Origin: Diphasiastrum complanatum
Lineage: Eukaryota; Streptophyta; Lycopodiopsida; Lycopodiales; Lycopodiaceae
Length of the DNA stretch: 64,000 bases
Assembly (NCBI GenBank): GCA_029204225.1
Contig: CM055111.1
Span: 3,628,287 to 3,692,286, forward strand
Direction: 5' to 3'
Within the stretch, counting starts at the first letter, position 1. Every line of letters begins with the position of its first letter. Of the stretch, positions 11,624 through 24,735 are shown piece after piece. Position numbers and translations under genes: made by a program. The notes beneath the pieces were generated by a model. It saw only the letters and a program-made list of their open reading frames with translations. It did no database searches and was not told where the DNA came from.

Positions 11624-12485
11624 TGTTGAAAATTGTCACTTCTCACTTGACATTGGTTCATGTAAATATTGATCAAACATTAGAATATGTTGATGATATG
11701 ATTTCACACGTGTGGATCATGTTCCCATGTGTGAAAGGATGTACTTTTCATGTTTGTATATATCCAAATTGATTTTGTATCATTCTAGTTAGTGTGAACA
11801 TGAAATGACTAGTTTTTAGTCAAGTTGACTAGTCACCTACAAATTAGCTTTTCCTTGCATGTGCATGAGTAAATGCTCCCACATGGCAAGTGGATGTTCA
11901 CATGTGTGTATAGAGTACTAGAAGATAAGAGTTGACCATTTTCCTTAGATCCTATTTTGTAGGGAATATTCCTATATTCTAGGAGACTAGCTTTTTGGAT
12001 TTTAGTCATATTCTAGAAGGTCAACTATTGGATAAGGATCAAGGATGGATCAAATGGATAGATATGAGTGATGTGGAACTCTTCACACGTGTGAAGGCCT
12101 GCTGGACTGTACCAGACTCATGGATGTACTTGATCCATAAAAGGATCATCATTTTGCTAAGAAAATTGATGAGACTTTTGCACTCTACACTTTTGTGAGA
12201 TTTCTAGTCATTTGTCTTGTGATTTTTATGCATGATTGCTATCTAGTATCATTGTACTTGTTGTTTCAGGTGCAGTCCGTACAGTGGACAGTACTCCACA
12301 CGTGTGAAGCCGCTCTCACTAAAAAATGATGTGTTGATCCATTGCTCTTGCTTAAATCCAAGTGTAGTGAATCTAGATCAAGATCTAATGTGTAGAACTT
12401 GATAGATTCATTGATTAAGCAACCAATAACTCTCTATGATTGTAAAGTACAATCATTATTGTCCTAAAAACTGTAAAATTTATCA
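11624..12485 (+). repeat. 5' LTR of A1 (862 bp)
   Basis: It runs from TGTTGAAAATTGTC to AAATTTATCA, directly before the PBS. It carries three copies of the palindrome CACACGTGTG (11705, 12084, 12297) and an AT-rich TATATAT at 11757-11763 that may be the TATA box. A 67-codon frame at 11995-12198 recurs in all A LTRs simply because they are near-identical. Confidence 0.95.
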
Positions 12486-12497
12486 TGGTATCAGAGC
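12486..12497 (+). other. Primer-binding site of A1
   Basis: TGGTATCAGAGC, complementary to the 3' end of plant initiator-Met tRNA, lies immediately after the 5' LTR. Confidence 0.95.
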
Positions 12498-13080
12498 TAA
12501 GTAAGAGAGTGATCATTGAATCATAAATCTTGTAAAGATCATTGGCAAAATTTGTTTTTTGGCCAATACTAGTGAGGGCGAGTTCTTCTAGAGTGATAGC
12601 TTGTAATCATTTGGATCAAAACGACTTGGAGGCTGTGTATGTACTTTTCACACGTGTGAAACCGTACAGCAACTTTCAATTCAAGTTACTTTGTGTTTTT
12701 TGGTCCCAAAATCACAATACTAGTTCATTTTTGGTGCTTTTTGAAGCATAGTATTGATCTAGATTCATTCTAACTAATGCCTATGACCAAATAGTGTTTT
12801 GGATCATTGAAGCATTTCTTTTTAGAGTCTAAGATCAGATCTAAGAGGCTGATTTGTTCAGATCCTTAGTTGAAGTGAAATCTCTAAGAACAGTGTAAAG
12901 CAATTTTTTTTGTGAGAGTGAAAGCTAGAAATTTTTGGTAAGATCTTTGAGTATCATTCAAGCTTGTGTGTTAGTTTGATAGAGACAAGCCTATAGGCAT
13001 TCTAGTAAGCTTTAGGCCACTTCATAGATCTTTTAAAATTCAAAAATCTTTGTGATTTTTAAAAGAGCATTCATTCTAAA
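12498..13080 (+). other. 5' leader of A1
   Basis: This is a non-coding leader of about 580 bp between the PBS and the gag start. It holds a fourth CACACGTGTG at 12649-12658, followed by CCGTACAGC, echoing the LTR. The packaging and dimerisation signals of copia elements are expected here but cannot be read off. Confidence 0.7.
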
Positions 13081-16000
13081 ATGTCATCCATGGGTGGATA
13101 TTTGATGGAACCAAGTGAGAGACTCACTTCCACAAATTATTCCATTTGGAAAGTGAGAATGGAATCACTCCTAGTGATCCATGATCTATATGACATAGTT
13201 CAAGGAGTAGAGGAAGAGCCTCAAACTCCCCAAGAACAAGCCAAATACAAGAAGAGAGCAAGATTAGCTCTACATTGCATAAAGTTAAATGTATGCAATG
13301 ACCTCTTGAAAGAGGTGTCTTCTTGTACCTCATCCAAAGAGGCTTGGGATTCATTAAAGAGCATTTATGAATCCAACAATACTTCAAGAATCCTCATGCT
13401 AAGAAATCAAGTTTTCCAAAGCATGAAAGGAAGTGGAGAGAGTGGACAAGAGTATGTTCTTAGGATCAAATCTCTTAACAAGGAGTTAAGTGCAATAGGA
13501 GAGAAGATCCAAGATCAAGAACTAGTACAAATCATTTTGAATGGTCTAAGTGATGAGTTTACCAACTTAGTCCAATCATTTGCCATTCAAGACTCTCTTC
13601 CATCCATTGAAAAGTTGCACAATGTTCTTGTGGCCGAGGAGAGTAGGCTTCTACACCTCAAGACAAGAATGGATAGCATGTCACTTAATGGAGGAGAGGA
13701 GAAAGCTAACTTTACATCTAAAGGCAAGAAAAAGCAAAATCCATTCAAGAAAAATCAAGGCAAGGAGGCCGAGATGAAGAATGGAGGATCTACCTCCAAA
13801 GGCAAAGTGAAGAACAAGGCAAAACTAAAGTGTTTCTTTTGTGGAAAGAAAGGACACTTTGCCTCAGAATGCTACTTGAAGAAGAATCAACAAGCCAAAG
13901 GAGATCAAGGGAACATTGCTCAAGAGGAAGAATATGAGGATGGATTCAACACATCCTTAATGGTTGCATCTACACCAACTTCAAGTCAAGACACATGGTG
14001 GATAGATAGTGGGGCTAGTTCCCACATGTCCTTTAACAAGCATTATTTTTCTACTCTTCTATCTTGTAATGACTCTAAGAAGTCAATATACACTGCTAGT
14101 GATCAAGCATGCAAGATAGATGGCATAGGATCTATACCTCTTTGTTTAGGCACATCTAAAAGGATAGATCTAGATAATGTTTTGTATGTTCCTACCATTT
14201 CAAGAAACTTGCTTAGTGTAGGACAATTAATGGACAATGGACTAGATGTACATTTCAAGAATGGAGTTTGTTCCATCTTGAAAAATGATAAGTGCATAGC
14301 TAGTGGCATTAAGCAAGGTAGACTTTTCAAGTTGGATGCTAATGTTGCAAGTGAAAGTGTGAACTTGGCTAGGGAGGAGCTAACTCAAGTGGAGCTTTGG
14401 CATAAGAGATTAGGCCATCCTAATCTTCAATCTATGGAGTCAATGGCAAGCAAGGAACTAGCTCTCGGCCTACCAAGAGCTTTCAAGAAGTGTGGAAAAA
14501 TGTGTGAGGCATGTGGCCTTGCAAAGTCACACAAATCTTCTTACAAGAAATCTTCATCAAGATCTCTCTCTCCCTTGGATCTCATACATTCTGATGTACA
14601 TAGTTTTTCACATGCAAGTAATGGAGGTGCCTTGATGTATGTAACTTTTATAGATGATTGTACTAGATTCACATGGATTGAGTTACTATCAAAGAAAAAT
14701 CTTGTTTATGAAGCTTTCATTAAGTTCAAGTCTCTAGTAGAGAAACAACTTAGTACTTCTATCAAAGCACTAAGATGTGATAATGGAGGAGAGTACACCT
14801 CCAATAAAATGAAAGACTTTTGTGAGATCAATGGTATTAAGTTACAATACACTTGTTCCTACACCCCTCAACAAAATGGGGTGGCCGAGAGGAAAAATAG
14901 GAGTCTATGTGAGTGTGCAAAGTCCTTGAGGCTTGATGCATCACTTCCCATCTCATTTTGGGGAGAAGCCATAACATGTGCTAATTATTTATGTAATAGA
15001 CTTCCTAGTAGTGCTATAGATGGGATCTCACCTTATCAAGCCTTGTTTGATAAGAAACCCAATGTAAAATATTTTAAGATCTTTGGATGTACTTGTTATG
15101 TACACATTCCTTTGGAGACTAGAAGGAAAGAAGATGCTACCTCCTTCAAAGGAATCTTTGTTGGCTATGGAGAAAATAGCAAGGGATATAGGATATATGA
15201 TCCTACATCCAAGAAAGTAAAGGTAAGCAAGGATGTACTTTTTGATGAGTCACAATTTGCTAAGAGCTTGTCAAATGGATCTAACCCATTGTGCATTGAA
15301 GATCTTGACAAATCCGAGGAGGATCTTGACAAACCCAAGGATGGAGATTTGGATCCAAGTCAAAAGGGGCCAAGAAGATCATCAAGGAGCAAGGCCGAGC
15401 CCTCAAGGCTTACCTATGTGGACAAGGGAAAGCAAAAGGAAGGCTCTACATCTTCTACCTCTTACTCTTTTTTAGCTACATTGATTGAAGAACCATCATC
15501 TTTTGAAGAAGCATGTAAATCTAAAGTTTGGAGAGATGCAATGCAAGTAGAGTATGATGCATTAGAAGAAAATCATACTTGGAATCTTGTAAATCTTCCA
15601 AGAGGAAAGAAACCACTTGCATGTAAGTGGATTTATAGAATTAAGTACAATCAAGATGGATCTATTAGTAAATACAAAGCTAGGCTTGTTGCTAAGGGAT
15701 TTCTTCAAATAAAAGGATTGGATTATGAAGAAACATTTGCACCTGTAGCTAAGCTTGTAACTATTAGATTAATCATTTGCATTGCTACTTTGTTCAAATG
15801 GGATCTCTACCAAATGGATGTGACAAATGCCTTCTTGAATGGCTTCTTAGAAGAGGAAATCTACATGATGCAACCCGAGGGCTTCATCAAGATTGGTGAG
15901 GAGCAAAAGGTGTGCTACTTAAGGAAGAGCCTATATGGCTTGAAGCAAGCACCTAGAGCTTGGTACTCTAGGTTGCATGATTTTCTCTATTCTCTTGGCT

Positions 16001-17040
16001 TTGTACTAAGTGCTTATGAACCTTCTTTATATTTCAAATGTAATGAAGGAAAGATCATCATTTTGGTTCTTTATGTTGATGACATCATTATGACAGGAAA
16101 TGATGATGATGGCATAGGCAAAGTAAAAGTTGACTTATCTAGTGAGTTCAAGATGGTAGATCTAGGCTTCCTAAAGTTTATACTTGGGATAGAAGTGTCT
16201 AGAAGTAGCAATTGTACTTTCATAAGTCAATCTAAGTATGCTACTTCCATTCTTGAAAGATTTGGTATGAAAGATTGTAAGGGGATTGACACCCCTATGG
16301 AGCATGTTGTGAAAGCAACTAATGAAGGTGATGAAGCATCCTTTGAGGACATCACTCTCTTTAGGAAGCTTATAGGCTCTCTAATCTATTTAACCATCAC
16401 TAGACCTGACTTAAGTTTTTGTGTAAGCAAGTTGAGTCAAAGTATGCAAGCTCCTTTAATTCATCATTGGAAAAGTGCCAAGAGAGTACTTAGATATGTT
16501 TCTAGTACTAGATTTTTTGGTATACTTTATGAAGGATCTAACTTGCACTTGAGAGCCTACTCGGATTCAGATTTTGCAGGTGACAAGATGGATAGGAAGT
16601 CCATTAGTGCATTTGCAACATTTCTTTGTGGAGGAGTGATATCTTGGCTTTCCAAAAAGCAAGATACAATCTCACTATCTTCTTGTGAAGCCGAGTACAA
16701 GGCATTGACTTCAACAACCAAAGAGCTCTTATGGCTAAGAAGACTCTTGATGGAACTACATGTGCTAGAGGCCGAGGAGATCCCTTACATATTTTGTGAC
16801 AATCAAGCTTCTCAACAAATTGCTTCAAATCCTATCTTCCATGCTAGAACAAAGCATATTGAGATAGCTCACCACTTTGTGAGGGAGAAGGTACAATCCA
16901 AGGAAGTGCAACTACATCATGTACCATCATCCGAATGCATAGCTGATATCTTAACCAAACCATTGTCCAAAGATCCATTTTTTAAGTTAAGATATGCTCT
17001 TGGAATTGTAGATAGATGTACACTAGATTTGCCAAGTTAG
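13081..17040 (+). CDS. A1 gag-pol polyprotein, intact, 1319 aa
   Basis: A single frame carries the full Ty1/copia order. Gag covers about residues 1-230 (NYSIWKVRMESLL near the start). A CCHC knuckle is at 251-264 (CFFCGKKGHFASEC). The protease has WWIDSGASSHM with catalytic D309. The integrase has HKRLGH at 441, a C..C pair near 475, and the triad D505, D567, E603 with 35-residue D-E spacing. Reverse transcriptase has D913 in QMDVTNAF and YVDD at 998-1001. RNase H has D1162, E1203 and D1240 and a final HIEIAHHFVRE. All catalytic residues are present and no stop or frameshift interrupts. The start is the first ATG after the leader and matches the gag start of family B. Proteolysis is expected to release capsid, protease, integrase and RT/RNase H. 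It is likely competent or very recently so. Confidence 0.97.
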   Translation: MSSMGGYLMEPSERLTSTNYSIWKVRMESLLVIHDLYDIVQGVEEEPQTPQEQAKYKKRARLALHCIKLNVCNDLLKEVSSCTSSKEAWDSLKSIYESNNTSRILMLRNQVFQSMKGSGESGQEYVLRIKSLNKELSAIGEKIQDQELVQIILNGLSDEFTNLVQSFAIQDSLPSIEKLHNVLVAEESRLLHLKTRMDSMSLNGGEEKANFTSKGKKKQNPFKKNQGKEAEMKNGGSTSKGKVKNKAKLKCFFCGKKGHFASECYLKKNQQAKGDQGNIAQEEEYEDGFNTSLMVASTPTSSQDTWWIDSGASSHMSFNKHYFSTLLSCNDSKKSIYTASDQACKIDGIGSIPLCLGTSKRIDLDNVLYVPTISRNLLSVGQLMDNGLDVHFKNGVCSILKNDKCIASGIKQGRLFKLDANVASESVNLAREELTQVELWHKRLGHPNLQSMESMASKELALGLPRAFKKCGKMCEACGLAKSHKSSYKKSSSRSLSPLDLIHSDVHSFSHASNGGALMYVTFIDDCTRFTWIELLSKKNLVYEAFIKFKSLVEKQLSTSIKALRCDNGGEYTSNKMKDFCEINGIKLQYTCSYTPQQNGVAERKNRSLCECAKSLRLDASLPISFWGEAITCANYLCNRLPSSAIDGISPYQALFDKKPNVKYFKIFGCTCYVHIPLETRRKEDATSFKGIFVGYGENSKGYRIYDPTSKKVKVSKDVLFDESQFAKSLSNGSNPLCIEDLDKSEEDLDKPKDGDLDPSQKGPRRSSRSKAEPSRLTYVDKGKQKEGSTSSTSYSFLATLIEEPSSFEEACKSKVWRDAMQVEYDALEENHTWNLVNLPRGKKPLACKWIYRIKYNQDGSISKYKARLVAKGFLQIKGLDYEETFAPVAKLVTIRLIICIATLFKWDLYQMDVTNAFLNGFLEEEIYMMQPEGFIKIGEEQKVCYLRKSLYGLKQAPRAWYSRLHDFLYSLGFVLSAYEPSLYFKCNEGKIIILVLYVDDIIMTGNDDDGIGKVKVDLSSEFKMVDLGFLKFILGIEVSRSSNCTFISQSKYATSILERFGMKDCKGIDTPMEHVVKATNEGDEASFEDITLFRKLIGSLIYLTITRPDLSFCVSKLSQSMQAPLIHHWKSAKRVLRYVSSTRFFGILYEGSNLHLRAYSDSDFAGDKMDRKSISAFATFLCGGVISWLSKKQDTISLSSCEAEYKALTSTTKELLWLRRLLMELHVLEAEEIPYIFCDNQASQQIASNPIFHARTKHIEIAHHFVREKVQSKEVQLHHVPSSECIADILTKPLSKDPFFKLRYALGIVDRCTLDLPS

Positions 17041-17053
17041 AAGTGAGGAGGAG
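17041..17053 (+). other. Polypurine tract of A1
   Basis: AAGTGAGGAGGAG lies between the stop codon and the 3' LTR. It serves as the plus-strand primer. Confidence 0.9.
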
Positions 17054-17915
17054 TGTTGAAAATTGTCACTTCTCACTTGACATTGGTTCATGTAAATATT
17101 GATCAAACATTAGAATATGTTGATGATATGATTTCACACGTGTGGAGCATGTTCCCATGTGTGAAAGGATGTACTTTTCATGTTTGTATATATCCAAATT
17201 GATTTTGTATCATTCTAGTTAGTGTGAACATGAAATGACTAGTTTTTAGTCAAGTTGACTAGTCACCTACAAATTAGCTTTTCCTTGCATGTGCATGAGT
17301 AAATGCTCCCACATGGCAAGTGGATGTTCACATGTGTGTATAGAGTACTAGAAGATAAGAGTTGACCATTTTCCTTAGATCCTATTTTGTAGGGAATATT
17401 CCTATATTCTAGGAGACTAGCTTTTTGGATTTTAGTCATATTCTAGAAGGTCAACTATTGGATAAGGATCAAGGATGGATCAAATGGATAGATATGAGTG
17501 ATGTGGCACTCTTCACACGTGTGAAGGCCTGCTGGACTGTACCAGACTCATGGATGTACTTGATCCATAAAAGGATCATCATTTTGCTAAGAAAATTGAT
17601 GAGACTTTTGCACTCTACACTTTTGTGAGATTTCTAGTCATTTGTCTTGTGATTTTTATGCATGATTGCTATCTAGTATCATTGTACTTGTTGTTTCAGG
17701 TGTAGGCCGTACAGTGGACAGTACTCCACACGTTGAAGCCGCTCTCACTAAAAAAATGATGTGTTGATCCATTGCTCTTGCTTAAATCCAAGTGTAGTGA
17801 ATCTAGATCAAGATCTAATGTGTAGAACTTGATAGATTCATTGATTAAGCAACCAATAACTCTCTATGATTGTAAAGTACAATCATTATTGTCCTAAAAA
17901 CTGTAAAATTTATCA
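17054..17915 (+). repeat. 3' LTR of A1 (862 bp)
   Basis: It is nearly identical to the 5' LTR. The third palindrome is broken by a 1-nt loss (CACACGTTG), while the copies at 17135 and 17514 are perfect. It is followed by the target duplication TTTCA. Confidence 0.95.
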
Positions 17916-18110
17916 TTTCATTGACAAGGGCTTGAAGTCGAGCTATCTTAATTTCCTAGAGTTGGGATAGGTTGAGTTTGATCACTTGATGAGCCATGTC
18001 AGATGACAAGTCGTAAAGTAGCACGTTAGCATCAAATTTTGGCTTTCCCGAGTGGCACCAAATTTGATCTATTTAAGTTTTGTAAGCTCAATATAGCTCA
18101 GAATCTCTAT
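17916..18110. repeat. Repeat family H, continuation after A1
   Basis: TTGACAAGGGCTTGAAGTCG continues the block left of A1 exactly as in the uninterrupted paralogue at about 20895-20915. Confidence 0.7.
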
Positions 18111-19539
<1,429 letters not shown>

Positions 19540-19639
19540 GGGGGCGCGCTCTTTTACACTCGATTTTGTTCAGTTCCAAACATTACTATGACATTAATCA
19601 ACTGTCCTCAAGGACAAGTTTTTGTGCACATCCCCATCT

Positions 19640-22600
19640 CTTGTAGTCGAAGGAGACAAACTCGAGCTAAACTCGATATTGGACAGTAAGTATGAATCAA
19701 ATTTGCCTTTCAAAGCAACGCAGACCAAAATTGACTTTTCTGATATGTACGCATCGTACTCCAACTGTCGCGGATGATCTACATCAAGTTTTAGCTACAT
19801 GGAGTGATTTCTCAATGGGTAAGCCGAGTGACAAGTGATTGGTACCAAAATCAAGCCATTTAAATGTCTTGAAGTCAAAATTCTGCTAATTTCATCATTC
19901 AATGGACAATCATGAGTGATGAAGGCCAAAAATCCAACTACCTTGAATGCTAAGTAGCACCTTCAGGCTATCTCATGTGATAGGAATCAAATTTTATCAA
20001 CAAGTCGTGGAATGCGATCAATTTGGATATACTAAACTCGATGTTGGACAATAAGGATGAATCGATGAGCCATGTGAAGTAACATGGACCAAAATTGACT
20101 TTTCTCATATGTATGCATCATACTCAAACTGCCACGGGTTGTTGACATCAAATTCAAGCCATCTTGTACAAGACAATTCCATCTGTAAGGGTCAAAACTA
20201 ATCGTCCCAAACTTTAGATTGATCAAGTCCAGTCACTCAATCACTTTGATTACTTCAACATCAAATCTAAAGTTATCTTGTGTGATAGGAGGTCCGAAGT
20301 CGACAAATCTTGATATACTGGACTTGAAATTGGTTGAGTCTAATCACTTGATCAGCCATGTCAATTGATAAGCACCAAAATCACATGTTAGGCATCTAAT
20401 TTGATATATGTTGAGTGATAGGCACCAACAAATACAATCATTGAATGTCTTTAAGTCAAAATTCAAGTAATAAGCACCAAAATCACATGCTAGGCATTGA
20501 ATTTGAGCTATTTGAGTGATAGGTACCAAATTTGAGTGACAAGGGCCAAAATGGGGCTATTTACTTTGATAGACATCTAGTTTGAGCTATCTCATGTGAT
20601 GTTGGTCAATTATGATCACTCAATGAGCTATTTGAAGTGATAGACACCAAGATCAATTTGTCTCGCATGTAAGCATTAAATTCAAGTGACTTGAATGTTC
20701 TAAACTCATGATTCCACTAACTTGATCTCTCAATGGACAATATCTAGCTATAATAAGGGCCAATATTGCAGTATTTCAAGTTGTTTATATTTTGAGTTAT
20801 ATCATGTGGTCCCTTGTCTATTCCATTGATAAGGGATAAAAAAATTATCCATGCACAATGAATTCCAGTTATCTCTTGTGATAGGGATAAATTTCATTGA
20901 CAAGGGATTGAAGTCGATCTATCTTAATGTCCTAGACTTGGCATTGGGTGACAAGCTGCAAAATCGCACGTTAGGCATCAAATTTTGGCTTTCTTGAGTG
21001 ATAGGCACCAAATTTGATCTATTTGAGTTTTGTAAGCTCAACCTAAATCGGAGTCAGTCACTCTATTTTGCAACGTGGAGTGACAAGTGCCAAAATGGGA
21101 TTGTTAACATTTATAGACATCAAATTTGAGTTATCTCATGTGATGTTTGTCAACTATGATCATTTAATGGGCAATGTCAAGTGACAGGGACCAAAATCAA
21201 CATGTAAACATCATATTAAAGCTACTTGTTGTGCTAAACTTGTGATTCCTCAAACTGGATCTCTCAATGGACAATCTTGAGTGATAAGGACCAACATTGT
21301 GCCATCTCAAATGATAGAAAACAATTTTGAATTATATCGTGTGGTACGGGTCAATTCCATTGATAAGGGTTAAAAATAATCAATTTGAATGTACTAAACT
21401 CCATATTGGTCGATTTTGATAAGTCGATGATCTAAGTAAAGAGAAAGACATTGAATTTGGGCTATCCCAAGTGATAGGTACCAAAGTTGAGCTTTCACAA
21501 TGCCTCAAAGTCAAAATGTTGCAAATTTCATCACTCCATGGACAATCTCAAGTGAAAAAGGCCGAAAATTCAACTATCTTCAGTAACAGGTAGCAAATTT
21601 GAGCTAGGTCATGTGATAGGAATCAAATATCATCAATAAATGGTGGAACTTGAGCAAAGTTGATGTACTAAACTTGATGTTGGACTATAAGGATGAGTCA
21701 ATGAGCCATGTAAAGCAACGTGGACCAAAATTGACTTTTCTCATATATGCACATCATACTCAAAGTTTTCACGGGCTAATTCCATTGATAAGAGATAAAA
21801 AATAATCAATGTGAATGTAATGAACTACATATTGGTCGATTTTGATCACTTGATGAGCTAAGTCAAGAGAAAGGCATCAAATTTGGACTATTCCAAGTGA
21901 TAGGTACAAAATTGGAGCTATGTGAATGTTTCGAAGTCAAAATTTTGCTAATTTCATCACTTGATGGATAATCTTGAGTGATAAAGGCCAATAATTCAAC
22001 TATCTTTTGTGCGATAGGTAGCAAATTTGAGCTATCTCATGTGATAGGGATCAAATATCATCAATAAGTGGTGGAACTTGAGCAATGTGGATGTATTAAA
22101 CTCGTCGTTGTACAATAAGTGAATCAATGGGCCGTGCAAAGCATCACAGACCAAAATTGACTCTTCTCGAACTGTCACGGGTGATTGAAGTCAAATTTGA
22201 GCTTTCGTTGTTCCACATCGAATTGCATGCAGCATTCATTTGCTTTCCACCCAAACACTCTGAAGCACTTATCATAAGCTATCTCGAGTGGTACGAGCCA
22301 ATCAATAAGAGATCGAAACTTTGGGCAAAAATTGAATGTCCTAAACTTGAGTTTCATCGAGTGATAATAATTCAAATCAAACTTGTAGGATAGGCATATC
22401 AATCTATCTAGAGCAATAAACATCAAATTTGAGCTATTTTATTGTCTTGAATCAAATATTCCTCTAATTTGATCACCTGATCGACAATTTCAAGTAATAA
22501 GGGCCAAATTGACATCTCTCGAGTGATTGGCATCAACTTTGAGCTATCGCAAGTTATTTACATCAATTTGAGCCATCTCAAGTGATAGGGGCCAATTACA

Positions 22601-22990
22601 TCAATGAGGGACCAAACATGTGCAATCTAAATTTTTGATCAAGTTCGATCACTTGATGAGCCATTTCAACCGGTAAGGATAAAAAATCACAACACATGCA
22701 TCAAACATGAGCTATCACAAGTGATAAACATCAATTTGAGCTATTTGCCTTTAATTTTATCATTCAATGGGCAATTTTGAGTGATAAGGTCCAAAATCAA
22801 GCTACCTCGAGTGATAGACATATAATTTGAGCGATCTCATAAATGGGGGTCAATTTCATCAATAAGGGATCAAATTCAAGCAAACTAGATGTGCTAGATT
22901 TGATGTTCATTGAATTTGATCACGAAATGGGCCATGTCAAGTGATAAGGACCTAAAGTACACGTTGCACATTGAATTTGAGCTATCTTAG
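19640..22990. repeat. Degenerate tandem repeat family H, main block
   Basis: A roughly 3.3-kb field of related phrases (GAGCTATCTCATGTGATAGG, GATCACTTGATGAGCCATGT, CTCAATGGACAATCTTGAG). Neighbouring anchors are often 104-111 bp apart (20231/20342, 20613/20724, 21845/21956). Larger paragraphs recur at about 420-425 bp (21420 to 21845, 21530 to 21956). It is non-coding, old and strongly diverged. Confidence 0.75.
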
Positions 22991-24224
22991 TCATTTGTAT
23001 AAAATTTGAGCCATTATAGGTTATAAGTCTATTAAATAATATTCTATAGGTGTTCAGTTTCATATAAATTAGTTAGTTTAAGGTTTTAGAAAGAATTAGT
23101 TTGGCTCTAGCTTTAATACATTCTTTGAGTGACCCATAATGAAGTTTTAACAAAATGCATGCCATTTTACAAAGATCATACAAGTATTTCTTAATCATTA
23201 TTAAATTCTAATATATATGAAAATGTACTATTTTAAAATTTTGATATTGATTATTGCATCACTCTAATTTTGTGTGTTTTATAGTTGTCAATTTTTTTTA
23301 AATCTTGCCTTTGCATCATGCATCTCATTTTGGACTTAATTGAGTTATGTGAACGTAAGCTCTACATGGATCTACCTACTTTACTACACATACATTTCTT
23401 GCATATGAAAACAATAAGCAAACAATTCCTTGCTTTTCAAAAAAGTAGTTGTTTTTTAAAGGGTCAACTTGCTGTAAATTTTCTACGAAGACAGTTTTTG
23501 GAGAAAGATGTCCGCTCCATTCCTATACTCTGATGGCTTTCCCAAACACATACCCAAAGTTTGAATCAATAAAAACCCTATTGAAAAATGATAAATGCCT
23601 TATTAAGCTTTGTATCAAAATTTGAGCCTCGAATAGATTTCTTTTTAGCCTTCACCTTATAGGATCAGTAGGCTTTTGGCCCATGAGTTGCTAAAAAGCC
23701 TACAATTTTTTTTATAGGTTTTGTGTTAAGTTGAAAAAATAAATTTCGACAAGCACTCTGACTCAATGCCCATGTTGTAAATATGTTGAAAAAAAATACA
23801 AACTTGTCACCATTTAATGTTAATGAGGATAGGGTCTACCTAAAAAATATGAGTGGGATTATATTATAGAAGAAATTTATTTATAATTCAAAATGTATTT
23901 AGAAAATAAAATGTTATTAAATTGAAACATATACATTTTGAAACTGGGAAAATTTCCTAGCTAAAAATGGTACAAATGTACCTAGGAAATTAAGGTTTTT
24001 CCTACAAAGTGATGCACATGCATTTTCTAACTAGAAAAAAAGCTATCCTAGTTAAAAGAGGTCCAAATCCACTTTTTAAGTAGGAAAAATCATGTGCAAC
24101 TAGGAAATCTTGTTTTTACCCTATATAGGATCTGATCAAAGATCTCTGTGTCCGTGAATGTTAACTATTGCAGCAGAATGTTATATAGGAATATCTACTT
24201 ACATTAAACTGAAGATATGCATAC
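22991..24224. other. AT-rich region, possible intron of the P450 fragment
   Basis: It lies downstream (minus strand) of a canonical splice donor at 24224. I could not find a following P450 exon in it. An 82-codon plus-strand frame at 23285-23533 has no recognisable content. Confidence 0.35.
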
Positions 24225-24735
24225 CTTATTGGTTTCTTGGTATGTGACCACACATGGCTGTTTGTCCCATGAGCTTAGAACCCATCTCGTGATCCTATCA
24301 ATTTTTGCAATCTTGTTCCATGGTAGTTCAGAGTGCATTGAATCACGAGTATTCTTCACCAATTTGGCTTTTATATCTTGTGACATGGCAGGGGACAAGC
24401 TAATTAGACTAGATATAGACGGAGTGTAGAATATCGCAAATGACTTGTGCCCTGTAGCCAACACAAATCTGGCAGCTTCTGGAGTGGACGTCACTTTAGT
24501 AGGATGGTCCATCAAGTGGGTACAAAAAGTGCGACCATATCTGTCAAATTACAGAGCTTCATGCTTCAAATAGGAGTGGATTCATGCTGCTAAACAAAAC
24601 ATTCAGAATGAGGTAAGTTATAATATTGATCATGTAGTTGAAAAGGGAGCGAACAATATATACCTGGCGATGTGCTGGGAGTAGAATTGGAATGGACCCT
24701 GGCTGTAGAAAGTGAAGCTTTCGTTGATCCATGCA
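24225..24735 (-). pseudogene. Cytochrome P450 fragment, two exons with a 123-bp intron
   Basis: On the minus strand, exon 1 remnant 24664-24735 reads NESFTFYSQGPFQFYSQ then HIA, and splits an Arg codon at CCAG/GTATAT. The intron 24541-24663 begins GT and ends AG. Exon 2 (24225-24540) continues RYGRTFCTHLMDHP, then PEAARFVLATGH, SSWDKQ and YQETNK, ending in frame at AAG/GTATGC, a good donor. RYG..F.TH, PEAARFVL and the SW...Y/FQE.K block are the layout of the N-terminal third of plant CYP85-clan enzymes (CYP707/CYP716 type). The clan assignment is my reading, not a search. The membrane anchor, I helix and heme-binding Cys region are absent. The 5' edge is replaced by a dispersed GGATGCAAAT repeat. 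There is no premature stop within the retained exons. Confidence 0.65.

Larger units (their letters stand above)
11624..17915 (+). mobile_element. A1: complete Ty1/copia retrotransposon, family A
   Basis: It has two 862-bp LTRs (TG...CA), a 5-bp target duplication TTTCA at 11619-11623 and 17916-17920, a PBS matching initiator-Met tRNA, one uninterrupted gag-pol frame and a PPT. The LTRs differ by about four substitutions and two 1-nt indels (roughly half a percent), so insertion was recent. The insertion lies in repeat family H, and a paralogous uninterrupted copy of the target is visible near 20884-20930. A second copy, A2, begins at 62949. Confidence 0.97.

Noticed and set aside
11995-12198. 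67-codon frame repeated at 17425-17628 and 63320-63523
   Set aside because: It lies within the A LTR. Its conservation only reflects near-identical LTR copies.
19640-22990. CRISPR-like regular spacing
   Set aside because: Units are imperfect throughout, with no conserved repeat and unique spacers, and the context is a plant nuclear genome.
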